Shown: positions 1-7,438, counted from the stretch's first letter. The stretch: 15,278 nucleotides of DNA from Alphaproteobacteria bacterium (GCA_020853455.1 JADYYV010000283.1:1-15278), one strand, 5' to 3'. Notes: generated by a model not told the origin, from the sequence alone. Program-made: numbers and translations.

Positions 1-16
1 ATAACAAAAAGGACTC

Positions 17-22
17 TATAAT
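17..22 (+). promoter_or_regulatory. Possible -10 box upstream of the lptM-lysA operon
   Basis: A perfect TATAAT hexamer lies in an AT-rich stretch 20 bases before the lipoprotein start codon. The matching -35 element would fall outside the window, so the promoter cannot be confirmed. The hexamer could also be chance in AT-rich sequence. Confidence 0.35.
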
Positions 23-42
23 AATAAGATGGCGGGTGCGAG

Positions 43-216
43 ATGAGAATAGCGGTACTAATGCTTCCTTTATTCATGCTTTTTCTGACCGGTTGCGGCG
101 TGAAGCCCAACCAGGTGGACCCGCCTGCGGGCGTGGAAAAGGGCAAGGATTATTTCCCCCGCACCTATCCCGACACCTCGACCGACCCGAACCCCCAACG
201 GTATGTACCGAAATGA
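43..216 (+). CDS. lptM: Small LptM/YifL-type lipoprotein
   Basis: This is a 57-aa protein that is easily missed. It starts MRIAVLMLP and has a short hydrophobic signal segment (about residues 4-16) followed by the lipobox LTGC, so the predicted lipidated cysteine is C18. The mature part is only about 40 residues, polar and proline-rich, and contains a FPRTYP motif that I associate with alphaproteobacterial members of this family. By family knowledge, LptM (YifL) binds the outer-membrane LPS translocon LptD-LptE and helps its maturation; in alphaproteobacteria the gene commonly lies directly before lysA, as here. Its stop codon overlaps the lysA start as ATGA (213-216), which implies translational coupling. 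The ribosome binding site is weak (a GGCGGG run about 8 bases upstream). The lipoprotein assignment is firm; the LptM identity rests on size, lipobox and position. Confidence 0.82.
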   Translation: MRIAVLMLPLFMLFLTGCGVKPNQVDPPAGVEKGKDYFPRTYPDTSTDPNPQRYVPK

Positions 217-1475
217 CCAAGACCACCGCCTATAAAAATTCCCGCCTGCGTATGGAGGATGTGGAGCTGGCATCCGTCGCCGAAAAATTCGGCACGCCGC
301 TTTACTGCTACAGCGCAGGCCAGATCGAACAGAATTTCGACGCGTACCGCCGCGCGCTGAAAAGCGTGACCGACGATTTCACGATTTGCTACGCCACCAA
401 GGCGAACAGCAATATCGCGGTATTGAGCCTGCTGCAAAAACGCGGCGCGGGCGCGGATATCGTATCGGGCGGCGAACTGCGCCGCGCGCTTGCCGCAGGC
501 ATATCGCCCAGGAAAATCGTCTATTCCGGCGTCGGCAAAAGCGACGAAGAAATCACCTTCGCCATTAAAACCGGCATCATGCAGATCAACGTGGAATCGG
601 AACCGGAGCTGGAGGCGATTTCGCGCATCGCGAAAAAGCTGAAAAAGACCGTCGATGTGTCGATCCGCATCAACCCGAACGTCGATGCGAAAACCCATGC
701 CAAGATCACGACCGGCAAAAAAGAAAACAAGTTCGGCATCGATATCGAATTCGCGCCCGCGCTGTATAAACGCGCGCTGAAACTGCCCAACATCAACGCG
801 GTCGGCGTGGCGGTGCATATCGGATCGCAGCTGACTTCGCTTGCCCCCTATAAACGCGCTTACGCGCGTGTGGCGGATCTTGTGCGCATCCTGCGCAAAC
901 AGGGCAACAACATCACCCGCGTCGATCTGGGCGGCGGCATCGGCATCACCTATCGCAACGAAACGCCGATCGACCTGTACCTGTACGCGCTGATGGTGCG
1001 TGACGTTATTTTGCCGCTGGGCGTGCATATCGTGGTGGAACCCGGGCGTTCCATCGTCGGCGATGCGGGCGTGCTGCTGAGCCGCGTCGTGAGCGTGAAA
1101 AAAGGCCACAACAAGAACTTCCTGATCCTGGACGCCGCCATGAACGACCTGATGCGCCCTGCCCTGTATGGCGCCTATCATGCCGTGCTGCCGCTGAACA
1201 AGGGCGGCAAGCCCACGCTGTACGATATTGTGGGCCCCGTCTGCGAAACGGGCGACACGTTACACATCGACGAAAAACTGCCGCAATTAAAAGCGGGTGA
1301 TTTGGTTGCGATTATGACCGCAGGCGCATACGGCGCGGTCATGTCGTCGAACTACAACACGCGGCCGCTGGCGGGCGAAGCGATCGTGCAGGGCAAAAAA
1401 TTCGGCCTTGCGCGCAAACCGCAGACGGTCGACGACCTTGTGAAGAACGACGTGATCCCGGGGTGGCTTGCATGA
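213..1475 (+). CDS. lysA: Diaminopimelate decarboxylase
   Basis: PLP-dependent enzyme converting meso-2,6-diaminopimelate to L-lysine, the last step of lysine synthesis, in the cytoplasm. The 420-aa protein has the alanine-racemase-like barrel with the PLP lysine in YATKAN (K63). It also shows HIGSQ, the glycine-rich phosphate-binding VDLGGGIG, and EPGR. The C-terminal domain has GPVCETGD, supplying the active-site cysteine and substrate contacts, and GAYGAVMSSNYN. Length and motif order match the family. The ATG at 213 was chosen because it overlaps the stop of the upstream lipoprotein gene (ATGA) and begins the conserved part. A GTG at 36 stays in frame but would read through the lipoprotein gene with a composition unlike LysA. 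The stop overlaps the next gene, again as ATGA, so the three genes look like one operon. Confidence 0.97.
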   Translation: MTKTTAYKNSRLRMEDVELASVAEKFGTPLYCYSAGQIEQNFDAYRRALKSVTDDFTICYATKANSNIAVLSLLQKRGAGADIVSGGELRRALAAGISPRKIVYSGVGKSDEEITFAIKTGIMQINVESEPELEAISRIAKKLKKTVDVSIRINPNVDAKTHAKITTGKKENKFGIDIEFAPALYKRALKLPNINAVGVAVHIGSQLTSLAPYKRAYARVADLVRILRKQGNNITRVDLGGGIGITYRNETPIDLYLYALMVRDVILPLGVHIVVEPGRSIVGDAGVLLSRVVSVKKGHNKNFLILDAAMNDLMRPALYGAYHAVLPLNKGGKPTLYDIVGPVCETGDTLHIDEKLPQLKAGDLVAIMTAGAYGAVMSSNYNTRPLAGEAIVQGKKFGLARKPQTVDDLVKNDVIPGWLA

Positions 1476-4400
1476 ATTTAGGGCAGCTTCGCTATCAGCT
1501 TGTATCGCTTTTCAGCTGGCTGTCGCTGTTCGCCGAGCGTTTCTGGGCGTCGTTCTGGCCCGCGCTGTCGGTATTGTTCGCCTTTATCGGCCTGGCCGCG
1601 CTGCGTGTGTTCCCGTGGCTTGGCAATGCGGGGCATATTTTCGCGCTTGTCGTATTTGCTATCCTGTTCATCGTCGCCCTCACCCGCTACGGCACGAAAT
1701 TCCACCGCCCGTCGATGAAGGAAGTGCGCCGCGCGGTTGAAAAGCAGAGCGGCCTTCTGCACCGCCCGCTGGAGGCGATCCTCGACCGCCCCATCACCAC
1801 GTCGCCGGAAACGGCGGCGCTGTGGGCGAAATACCAGGCGCGGCTGAAGGGATTGTGGTCGCGCACCAAGATCCACCGCCCGCGCGCCGATATCGCCGCG
1901 CATGACAAATATTCGCTGCGCTACATCGCGCTCGCCGTGCTGCTGCTGGGCCTTGCCATCGGCCAGCGCGAAACGCTGTTCCGCATCACGCAGGCGCTGC
2001 ACCCCGATATCAAGGGGTATCTGCGCATGAACGCGGGCGCGCTGGATGTGTGGATCACGCCGCCCGATTACACGAATGAAAACCCGGTCTTCCTGGCGAC
2101 CACGCAACTGGGCGCGGCAGGCGTCAACGGCGGCGTGCAGGTGCCGGAAAACAGCATCCTGAAGGTGCGCATCGGCGGGCTGTCCTCCGCCCCCACCCTC
2201 AGCTATGGCGACATTGAACCCGCCTTCACCGAAGCCGCGCCGAAAAGCTTTACGCTGGAAATGCCGCTGACGCAAAGCGGCATGCTGAAGCTGACCAAAT
2301 GGAAATTCCGCACGCTGGGCGAATGGCCGATCACGGTGCTGAAGGACAAGCCGCCCGCCATCGTGCTGCTGAAGGCCGAACCCACCAAGCGCGACCGGCT
2401 GCAGCTGATCTATACCGCCAAGGACGATTACCGCATCAAGGAAGTCTATGGCTCGATCTCGCCGACGCAGGAACTGATCAAGGTGTTCGGCACGAAAACG
2501 GTCGATTTCAACATCCCCCTGCCGGAAACCGCGCAGGATGAAAAAACCTTCGTCACCGACATGACATCGCACCCCTGGGCGGGATCCGAAGTCGTGCTGG
2601 TGCTGAACGCGAAAGACGATCTGGGCCAGACGGGACAAAGCGCGCCGCAGAAAATCCTGCTGCCGGAGCGCCAGTTCACCAACCCCGTCGCCAAGAAAAT
2701 TATCGCGGAGCGCCGCAAGCTGATCTGGTACAACAACGTGCTGACGCGCAAGATTACGGCGCAGACGCTGGCCGATATCACCTCCAATCCGGAGGCGTAT
2801 AAATGGGACAAGATCGTGTTCCTCGGGCTTGGCATGAGCTATAAACGCCTGATCTATGACGGATCGGAAGCGGCCGCTGAATCGCTGGTGCCGCTGCTGT
2901 GGGATCTGGCCATCCGCGTGGAAGACGGCGGCCTTGCGCTGGCGCAGCGCGAACTCAGCGACGCGCTCGCCAAGCTGGCGGAGAAGCTGAAGGACAAGAA
3001 CGCGACCAAGGAAGAAATCGCAGACCTGATGTCCGAAGTGCAGCGCAAGATGCGCGAATATTCGCAAAACCTCGCGCAGGAAATGCGCCAGCGCATGCTG
3101 GAGGGCAAGCAGGCGCCGCAGATTTCGCAGGAACTGGCCGACCGTATCATGAAAAACATCGATATGGACAAGCTGATGAAGCAGATGGAGGAACTCACCT
3201 CCGGCTCGGAAGCGGAGCAGATGCAGAAGCTGGCCGAATACATGAAAAATTCCGTCGACCGCATGGATTCCAAGCGCATGGACAAAATGCAGCAGGGCCA
3301 GAAATCGGCGATGGAAGGACTCGAAGAACTCCAAAAACTGATCGAGCGCCAGCAGCAGCTGATCGACAAGACCCAGAAACTGACCCCGCAAACGCCCGAA
3401 CAGAAAAAAGCCGAAGAAGAAAAGAAAGCCGCCGAACAAAAGGCGCAGCAGGAGCAAAAAGAGCAGCAGGAAAAACAGGCCGCCCAGCAGAAAAAAGAAC
3501 AGGAAGAACAGCAGAAGAAAGACGCGCAGAACAACAAGGACCAGCAGGGCCAGCAGCAAAGGCAGCAACAACAGGGCAAACAGGGCGGGGAATCGCAACA
3601 GCAGTCGCAGCAGCAGGGACAACAAGGGCAACAACAAGGCCAGCAGCAGTCACAACAGCAGCAAGGCCAATCCGGCCAGCAGCAGGGACAGGGTCAGCAA
3701 CAAGGTCAACAACAGCAAGGTCAGGGCGGCGACAGCTCCCTGCCCTCCTCCCGCCTTGGGCAGAACGGTCAGAAAAAGGAAGACGGCCAGCAATCGCAAG
3801 GCCAGCAACAGGGGCAGCAGCAGGGACAGCAGGGGCAACAGGCGCAAGGCCAGTCGCAATCCGGACAACCGCCGCAACCCGTTCCCGTCCCGCAGGGCTA
3901 TCAGGCGCAAAAGGATAAAACCGGCCAGCAGCAGGGCGCGGGCGGCACCGAGAAAAAGGACGACGCGCAGCAACAAGCCGGCCAGCAGGGCAAGGACAAG
4001 CCCGAACAGGCGCAAGGCGCGGGCGAGGAGAAAAAAGACGCAACCGAACAGGGCGCCACGCAAGGCAAGGACGGCAAAGACGCGCAGCAACAACCGCAGC
4101 TGACCAACGACAACGCGGGCGCGCCCGTGCGCTCCGCGAAGGAAGGCGCAACCGAACAGACCGGCATCCGCGGCAAGCTGGGCGAGATCATGCGCAAGAT
4201 CGGCGAAGGCCTGCCGCAAGTGCCGGAGAATTTCGGCAAGGCGGACCAGGCGATGAAATCGGCGCGCAACGAATTGAAGGAAGGCGACCCGCAAGGATCG
4301 CTGGAGCACCAGAAAGAAGCGCTGAAGGAGCTGGAAGGCGCGATGGACAACGCCGTAAAACAGCTGGCCGAACAGCTGCAGACCACCATGATGAATTTCG

Positions 4401-4633
4401 GCATGCCGCAGGAAGGCCCCGGCTATGGCGAAGGATACGACCCGCTGGGCCGCCGCATGGGCAAGCCCGGCGACAACGGGCAGCCCGGCGACGATTTTGT
4501 CGCGATCCCCGAAGAAAAAGAACGCCGCCGCGTGCAGCAGATCATCGAGGAGCTGCGCGCCAGATCAAACGACTACACGCGCCCCAAACAGGAACGCGAA
4601 TATATCGACCGCCTGCTGAACCAGTTTGAGTAG
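1472..4633 (+). CDS. DUF4175 / TIGR02302 family membrane protein with Gln-rich tract
   Basis: A 1053-aa protein of unknown molecular function, in the family usually found right after lysA in alphaproteobacteria. The N terminus has two hydrophobic segments (about residues 27-47 and 53-70) and a third at about 150-166. A probable periplasmic beta-rich region follows, with typical phrases such as WITPPDYT (from about residue 196) and AKDDYRIKEVYGSIS. Next come long charged helices likely to form coiled coils (about residues 490-640). A tract very rich in Gln, Gly, Lys and Glu covers about residues 640-880, and the C terminus (about 900-1053) is helical and charged. Family members as I recall them are nearer 850 aa, so the Gln-rich expansion probably explains the extra length. 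The ATG at 1472 overlaps the lysA stop and has a GGGGTGG run upstream; an in-frame GTG at 1463 is less likely. The role is probably envelope-related, by location only. Confidence 0.9.
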   Translation: MNLGQLRYQLVSLFSWLSLFAERFWASFWPALSVLFAFIGLAALRVFPWLGNAGHIFALVVFAILFIVALTRYGTKFHRPSMKEVRRAVEKQSGLLHRPLEAILDRPITTSPETAALWAKYQARLKGLWSRTKIHRPRADIAAHDKYSLRYIALAVLLLGLAIGQRETLFRITQALHPDIKGYLRMNAGALDVWITPPDYTNENPVFLATTQLGAAGVNGGVQVPENSILKVRIGGLSSAPTLSYGDIEPAFTEAAPKSFTLEMPLTQSGMLKLTKWKFRTLGEWPITVLKDKPPAIVLLKAEPTKRDRLQLIYTAKDDYRIKEVYGSISPTQELIKVFGTKTVDFNIPLPETAQDEKTFVTDMTSHPWAGSEVVLVLNAKDDLGQTGQSAPQKILLPERQFTNPVAKKIIAERRKLIWYNNVLTRKITAQTLADITSNPEAYKWDKIVFLGLGMSYKRLIYDGSEAAAESLVPLLWDLAIRVEDGGLALAQRELSDALAKLAEKLKDKNATKEEIADLMSEVQRKMREYSQNLAQEMRQRMLEGKQAPQISQELADRIMKNIDMDKLMKQMEELTSGSEAEQMQKLAEYMKNSVDRMDSKRMDKMQQGQKSAMEGLEELQKLIERQQQLIDKTQKLTPQTPEQKKAEEEKKAAEQKAQQEQKEQQEKQAAQQKKEQEEQQKKDAQNNKDQQGQQQRQQQQGKQGGESQQQSQQQGQQGQQQGQQQSQQQQGQSGQQQGQGQQQGQQQQGQGGDSSLPSSRLGQNGQKKEDGQQSQGQQQGQQQGQQGQQAQGQSQSGQPPQPVPVPQGYQAQKDKTGQQQGAGGTEKKDDAQQQAGQQGKDKPEQAQGAGEEKKDATEQGATQGKDGKDAQQQPQLTNDNAGAPVRSAKEGATEQTGIRGKLGEIMRKIGEGLPQVPENFGKADQAMKSARNELKEGDPQGSLEHQKEALKELEGAMDNAVKQLAEQLQTTMMNFGMPQEGPGYGEGYDPLGRRMGKPGDNGQPGDDFVAIPEEKERRRVQQIIEELRARSNDYTRPKQEREYIDRLLNQFE
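3541..3900 (+). repeat. CAG/CAA-rich low-complexity coding tract
   Basis: Inside the DUF4175 gene, the DNA consists mainly of imperfect CAG, CAA and GGN triplet mixtures encoding Gln-Gln-Gln-Gly-like units. A short Ser/Leu/Arg-containing island near 3736-3775 interrupts it. Gln codons alternate between CAG and CAA, so this is not a pure microsatellite. Such tracts are prone to in-frame length change by slippage or recombination. Confidence 0.85.
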
Positions 4634-4636
4634 GGA

Positions 4637-5446
4637 TTAGACGGGCTGCGCGCCGGCGGCGGGTTTTTCGTCGCGGTCCGGCCCCACGTCGCCGGCTTTC
4701 ATATACGGCACCATGCAGGCGACGCCGACGGCGGCGGCGACATGCTTGAGCGTATGGCCGCTCACGACATGGCCGGTCAGGGCGAAAATTTGCGGGTCGA
4801 AATGCTCCAGCAGCTTGGCCGCGATATACCAGCCCAGCGTCCAGAACAGGTATTTCGCCGTGCCGTCATGGCGCGGCGGAAACAGCGCGATCATCAGGAT
4901 GATCGCCAGCACCGGATAAAACTGCACCAGCGCATAGGGGCGCAGGTCGCCGCGCCCGAGGCTTTCCGTCCAGTCCCAGTACCACGCGCTGCCGATACCG
5001 GCCAGCAGGAAGGCCGGAAACAGCAGTAAGCCCCATTTTTCGTGCATGCGGTCGCGGATGACGATCGAAAACAGCGACATGAAGGCAATCGTCATCGGCA
5101 GGCGGTCCCACACCAGCGTCGCGTTGCTGGGCGCAAGGTGGTAATAGCCCGAGCCGAAAGCGACAAGGAACACCCCGCCGAAAAACACGGCCCAGAGCCA
5201 GAAATCAGCCCCCTTGTGGCGCGGCCAGCGATGATGCGCGCGCACCAGCCCCGCCATGCCGACGACGGCAAAGGCAAGATTGCCCATCACGTCGCCGAAA
5301 TTGGGAATACCCAGCAAACCGCGCTTGTCGGCGAAGTCGTGATAGGCCGGGTCTTGCGCGATAGCCGAAAGTGAAAACACGCCCGCGACCGCCAGCACGG
5401 CAAGGCCGAGAAAAACGGCGACGCCGTGATGATGCGCAACCTTCAT
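4637..5446 (-). CDS. Alkaline-ceramidase-like membrane hydrolase (CREST superfamily)
   Basis: A 269-aa integral membrane protein with about seven hydrophobic segments. The residues matching the zinc-hydrolase signature of alkaline ceramidases and the CREST superfamily are present with exact spacing: S99 and H103 in GSGYYHLAPSN, D114 in WDRLPM, and H231 and H235 in SGHTLKH. The steps S+4H, H+11D and H+4H equal those I recall for human ACER3 (S77, H81, D92, H217, H221). A conserved NFGDVMGNLAFA motif is at residues 49-60. Family knowledge suggests hydrolysis of the amide bond of ceramide or a related lipid within the membrane; the bacterial substrate is unknown. The ATG at 5446 overlaps the stop of the response regulator gene (ATGA), so the two are probably co-translated. 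The 3' end meets the DUF4175 gene with 3 bases between stops. The fold family is fairly sure, the substrate is not. Confidence 0.82.
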   Translation of the reverse strand: MKVAHHHGVAVFLGLAVLAVAGVFSLSAIAQDPAYHDFADKRGLLGIPNFGDVMGNLAFAVVGMAGLVRAHHRWPRHKGADFWLWAVFFGGVFLVAFGSGYYHLAPSNATLVWDRLPMTIAFMSLFSIVIRDRMHEKWGLLLFPAFLLAGIGSAWYWDWTESLGRGDLRPYALVQFYPVLAIILMIALFPPRHDGTAKYLFWTLGWYIAAKLLEHFDPQIFALTGHVVSGHTLKHVAAAVGVACMVPYMKAGDVGPDRDEKPAAGAQPV

Positions 5447-5820
5447 GCGGCAAGCGCGGTCGAAATGCGGCGCGTGATTTCCTCCAGCGTGAAGGGCTTG
5501 GAAATTACTTCATGCGCAAGGAAATCGAGGTTATGCGCGCGCTGCCGCTGGTTGGCGTAGCCGGACATCATCAGGATTTTCGTCTGCGGATAATCTTTCG
5601 ACACCTTCAGCGACAGCGCGATGCCGTCGAGGTCGGGCATCACGATGTCGGTCAGCAGCAGGTCATAGCTGCGTTTCGTCAGCGCCTCCAGCGCGGCGTT
5701 GCCGTCGGGCACCACCGTCACCGCATAGCCGGCGTAATTGAGCGCGCGTTCGACGAACTGGCGCACGGAAGGCTCGTCATCCGCCACCAGAACCCATTTC
5801 GTATCGTCATCCGTCGTCAT
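5443..5820 (-). CDS. Single-domain response regulator, CpdR-like
   Basis: A 125-aa protein made only of a CheY-type receiver domain. Visible residues are the acidic pair D14/D15 (VADDE), the phospho-acceptor D58 (LLLTDIVMPDLDG), the switch serine S86 (MMSG) and K108 (SKPF). With no output domain, it must act by protein contact. Several features recall CpdR, which controls ClpXP adaptor activity and CtrA turnover in alphaproteobacteria: RALxxAGY near the start, LLLTDIVMPxxDG, the ending SKPFTLEEI, and the C-terminal Ala-Ala. CpdR itself usually has FITGF where this has MMSGY, so orthology is uncertain. It starts 12 bases after the zinc-ribbon gene with an AAGGA-type ribosome binding site, and overlaps the ceramidase-like gene by ATGA. 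No kinase is adjacent; the histidine kinase at the window end is about 9 kb away. Confidence 0.9.
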   Translation of the reverse strand: MTTDDDTKWVLVADDEPSVRQFVERALNYAGYAVTVVPDGNAALEALTKRSYDLLLTDIVMPDLDGIALSLKVSKDYPQTKILMMSGYANQRQRAHNLDFLAHEVISKPFTLEEITRRISTALAA

Positions 5821-5832
5821 GGTCTTTATCCT

Positions 5833-6597
5833 TCACTTATCCAAAATCGTAAGCTCGACCGTCTTGCCGTCTTCGGGCGCGTCCTTGAACGACAGGTCGA
5901 GCGGCATATTGTCGCCCGCCGCCAGCATTTGCGTTTTTTCGGGCCGGAATTCCCAGCTTTTCAGCACGCCGCCGTAAGCGCCCTTGAGTTTCACCAGCAG
6001 CGGCGGCGTTTCCATTTTCATCGCGGAAATATTGGCCAGTTTGGCCTGCAGCGCCAGCGTGCGGTCCTTGCCGGCCACGCGGTTTTCCGCGACCAGTTCG
6101 GATAACTGGAACCCCTCGCCCGGCGCCTTGACGGTGAAGCCCAGCGTCGCATAGAAATGCGCCATCGCGGGCGCCTGGCGCAGCACCGGCTGCTTCATCA
6201 GGAACAACCCCGACAGCGTGACGAAGCTGAGCGCCATAAAAACAAAAATCCCGAACTGCGCGGCCGCCATGCCGAGCGGCCGGTACGTCATGACGGGAAT
6301 CTGGAAGGCGGGCGGCAGCGGATCGGCCGGCACCGGCATCACAGATTGCGGAATTTCGATCGTGTCTTCATTCACATATGCGCCGCGCACGACGCTCTTG
6401 AAATCAAGCTCGTCGACGGCTTGCGGTTCTTCCCATGCGGGCACGGGCGCGGGCGTTTCGGGTTCGGCGGTCACGGGCGGATTTTCGTGCCACATCTGGC
6501 TGCATTGCGTGCAGCGCACCGTGCGGCCGGTCGCGCCCAGCAGGCGCTCCTCGACTTTATACACGGTCCCGCAGCTCTCGCAGGTGACGTGAATCAC
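5833..6597 (-). CDS. Zinc-ribbon (MJ0042-type) single-pass membrane protein, DUF3426-like
   Basis: A 254-aa protein with an N-terminal zinc ribbon (C6xxC9 and C29xxC32, with the typical GRTVRCTQCSQMW phrase). A Pro/Glu-rich linker follows (about residues 38-100), then one transmembrane helix (about 112-133), then a C-terminal domain likely outside the cytoplasm that resembles DUF3426. Members are common next to ftsE in alphaproteobacteria; the function is unknown. I chose the GTG at 6597 because MIHVTCESCG fits the family start and an AAAGGGGGA Shine-Dalgarno lies about 10 bases upstream. A TTG at 6621 in the same frame would place that Shine-Dalgarno inside the gene. It is the first gene of the minus-strand operon and diverges from ftsE. 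Confidence 0.88.
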   Translation of the reverse strand: MIHVTCESCGTVYKVEERLLGATGRTVRCTQCSQMWHENPPVTAEPETPAPVPAWEEPQAVDELDFKSVVRGAYVNEDTIEIPQSVMPVPADPLPPAFQIPVMTYRPLGMAAAQFGIFVFMALSFVTLSGLFLMKQPVLRQAPAMAHFYATLGFTVKAPGEGFQLSELVAENRVAGKDRTLALQAKLANISAMKMETPPLLVKLKGAYGGVLKSWEFRPEKTQMLAAGDNMPLDLSFKDAPEDGKTVELTILDK

Positions 6598-6653
6598 GCG
6601 GTGGAATCCCCCTTTTTTCAAACAGATACGCCAAATAAAAGTGGCATAGCCGG

Positions 6654-6698
6654 TTGATTAAGGATAGCATATCAATTATTAATTTTTGAGCCTATAAT
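6654..6698 (+). promoter_or_regulatory. Candidate promoter elements for the ftsEX operon
   Basis: The 153-bp divergent region between the zinc-ribbon gene and ftsE is AT-rich. TTGATT (6654-6659) followed after 17 bases by TATTAA (6677-6682) is one candidate pair. A perfect TATAAT at 6693-6698 has no good -35 partner. A promoter for the opposite strand is expected here too, but I could not pick one out. Confidence 0.35.
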
Positions 6699-6709
6699 TA
6701 TGCGAAGCT

Positions 6710-6732
6710 GCTGATATTATTGAAATATCAGC
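6710..6732. promoter_or_regulatory. Perfect 9-bp inverted repeat before ftsE
   Basis: GCTGATATT (6710-6718) and AATATCAGC (6724-6732) are exact reverse complements with a 5-base spacer. The right arm ends 18 bases before the ftsE ATG, just upstream of the GGGGA ribosome binding site. It could be an operator or an mRNA hairpin affecting ftsE translation. It lacks a following T run, so it is not a typical terminator. Confidence 0.6.
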
Positions 6733-6750
6733 CGTGATGGGGAAACAGGC

Positions 6751-7437
6751 ATGACGATCGTCAAATTTTCCAATGTAGGCATGCGGTACAGCACGGGGCC
6801 CGAGGTGCTGCACGACCTGTCGTTCGAGCTGCAACAGGGTTCTTTCCACTTCCTGACCGGGCCTTCGGGCGCGGGCAAGACGTCGCTTTTGAAACTCCTC
6901 TACCTCGGGCAGCACCCGACGCGCGGCATCATCCATATGCTGGGCCGCGACCTGACGGCCGTGCCGCGCCGCGAACTGCCCATGCTCCGCCGCCAGATCG
7001 GCATCGTGTTCCAGGATTTCCGGCTGCTGCCGCATCTGTCGGCCTTCGACAACGTGGCGCTGCCCCTGCGCACGTCGGGGCTTGCCGAAAAAGACATCAA
7101 GCGCAACGTGACCGAATTGCTGGAATGGGTCGGCATCGGCGACAAGATGGAGGCGCGCCCGCCCACGCTGTCGGGCGGCGAACAGCAACGCATCGCCATC
7201 GCCCGCGCCGTCATCAACCGCCCGAAACTGCTGGTGGCGGATGAACCGACCGGCAACGTCGATTCAGAAATCGGCACGCGCATCATGCATTTGTTCGAGG
7301 AACTGAACCGCCACGGCACGACCGTGCTGATCGCGACGCATGACGACGAAATCGTGACGCGTTTCCGCCACCCGCAGATGCGGCTGGAAAACGGCACGCT
7401 GACCGAAGGCCCGAAACGCAAGGTGAAGGCGGCGTAG
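6751..7437 (+). CDS. ftsE: Cell division ATP-binding protein FtsE
   Basis: A 228-aa ABC ATPase that pairs with FtsX at the division site and couples ATP hydrolysis to activation of septal peptidoglycan hydrolases. All ABC motifs are intact: Walker A GPSGAGKT (37-44), Q-loop Q88 in VFQDFRLL, signature LSGGEQQR (140-147), Walker B LLVADEPTGN (160-169) and switch H197 in ATHDDE. The YLGQHPTRG and QDFRLLPHLSAFDNVALPL phrases are typical of FtsE rather than LolD. The ATG at 6751 has a GGGGA ribosome binding site about 7 bases upstream. ftsX begins one base after the stop. FtsE identity is secured by the adjacent ftsX. Confidence 0.96.
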   Translation: MTIVKFSNVGMRYSTGPEVLHDLSFELQQGSFHFLTGPSGAGKTSLLKLLYLGQHPTRGIIHMLGRDLTAVPRRELPMLRRQIGIVFQDFRLLPHLSAFDNVALPLRTSGLAEKDIKRNVTELLEWVGIGDKMEARPPTLSGGEQQRIAIARAVINRPKLLVADEPTGNVDSEIGTRIMHLFEELNRHGTTVLIATHDDEIVTRFRHPQMRLENGTLTEGPKRKVKAA

Positions 7438-7438
7438 C

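Noticed and set aside
36..212. Extended N terminus for lysA from a GTG at 36
   Set aside because: The extension covers the lipoprotein gene in another frame, and its composition does not resemble LysA.
165..1181. Minus-strand open frame opposite lysA
   Set aside because: It has a His/Arg/Asp-rich shadow composition with no motifs; lysA on the plus strand is certain.
1478..3637. Long minus-strand open frame (719 codons) opposite the DUF4175 gene
   Set aside because: Its Leu/Phe/Arg-rich translation is the mirror of the Gln/Lys/Glu-rich sense protein, and the sense frame has clear family motifs and operon coupling.
3541..3900. CRISPR-like or tandem-repeat array
   Set aside because: The repeats are coding CAG/CAA triplets without fixed-length repeat and spacer units.
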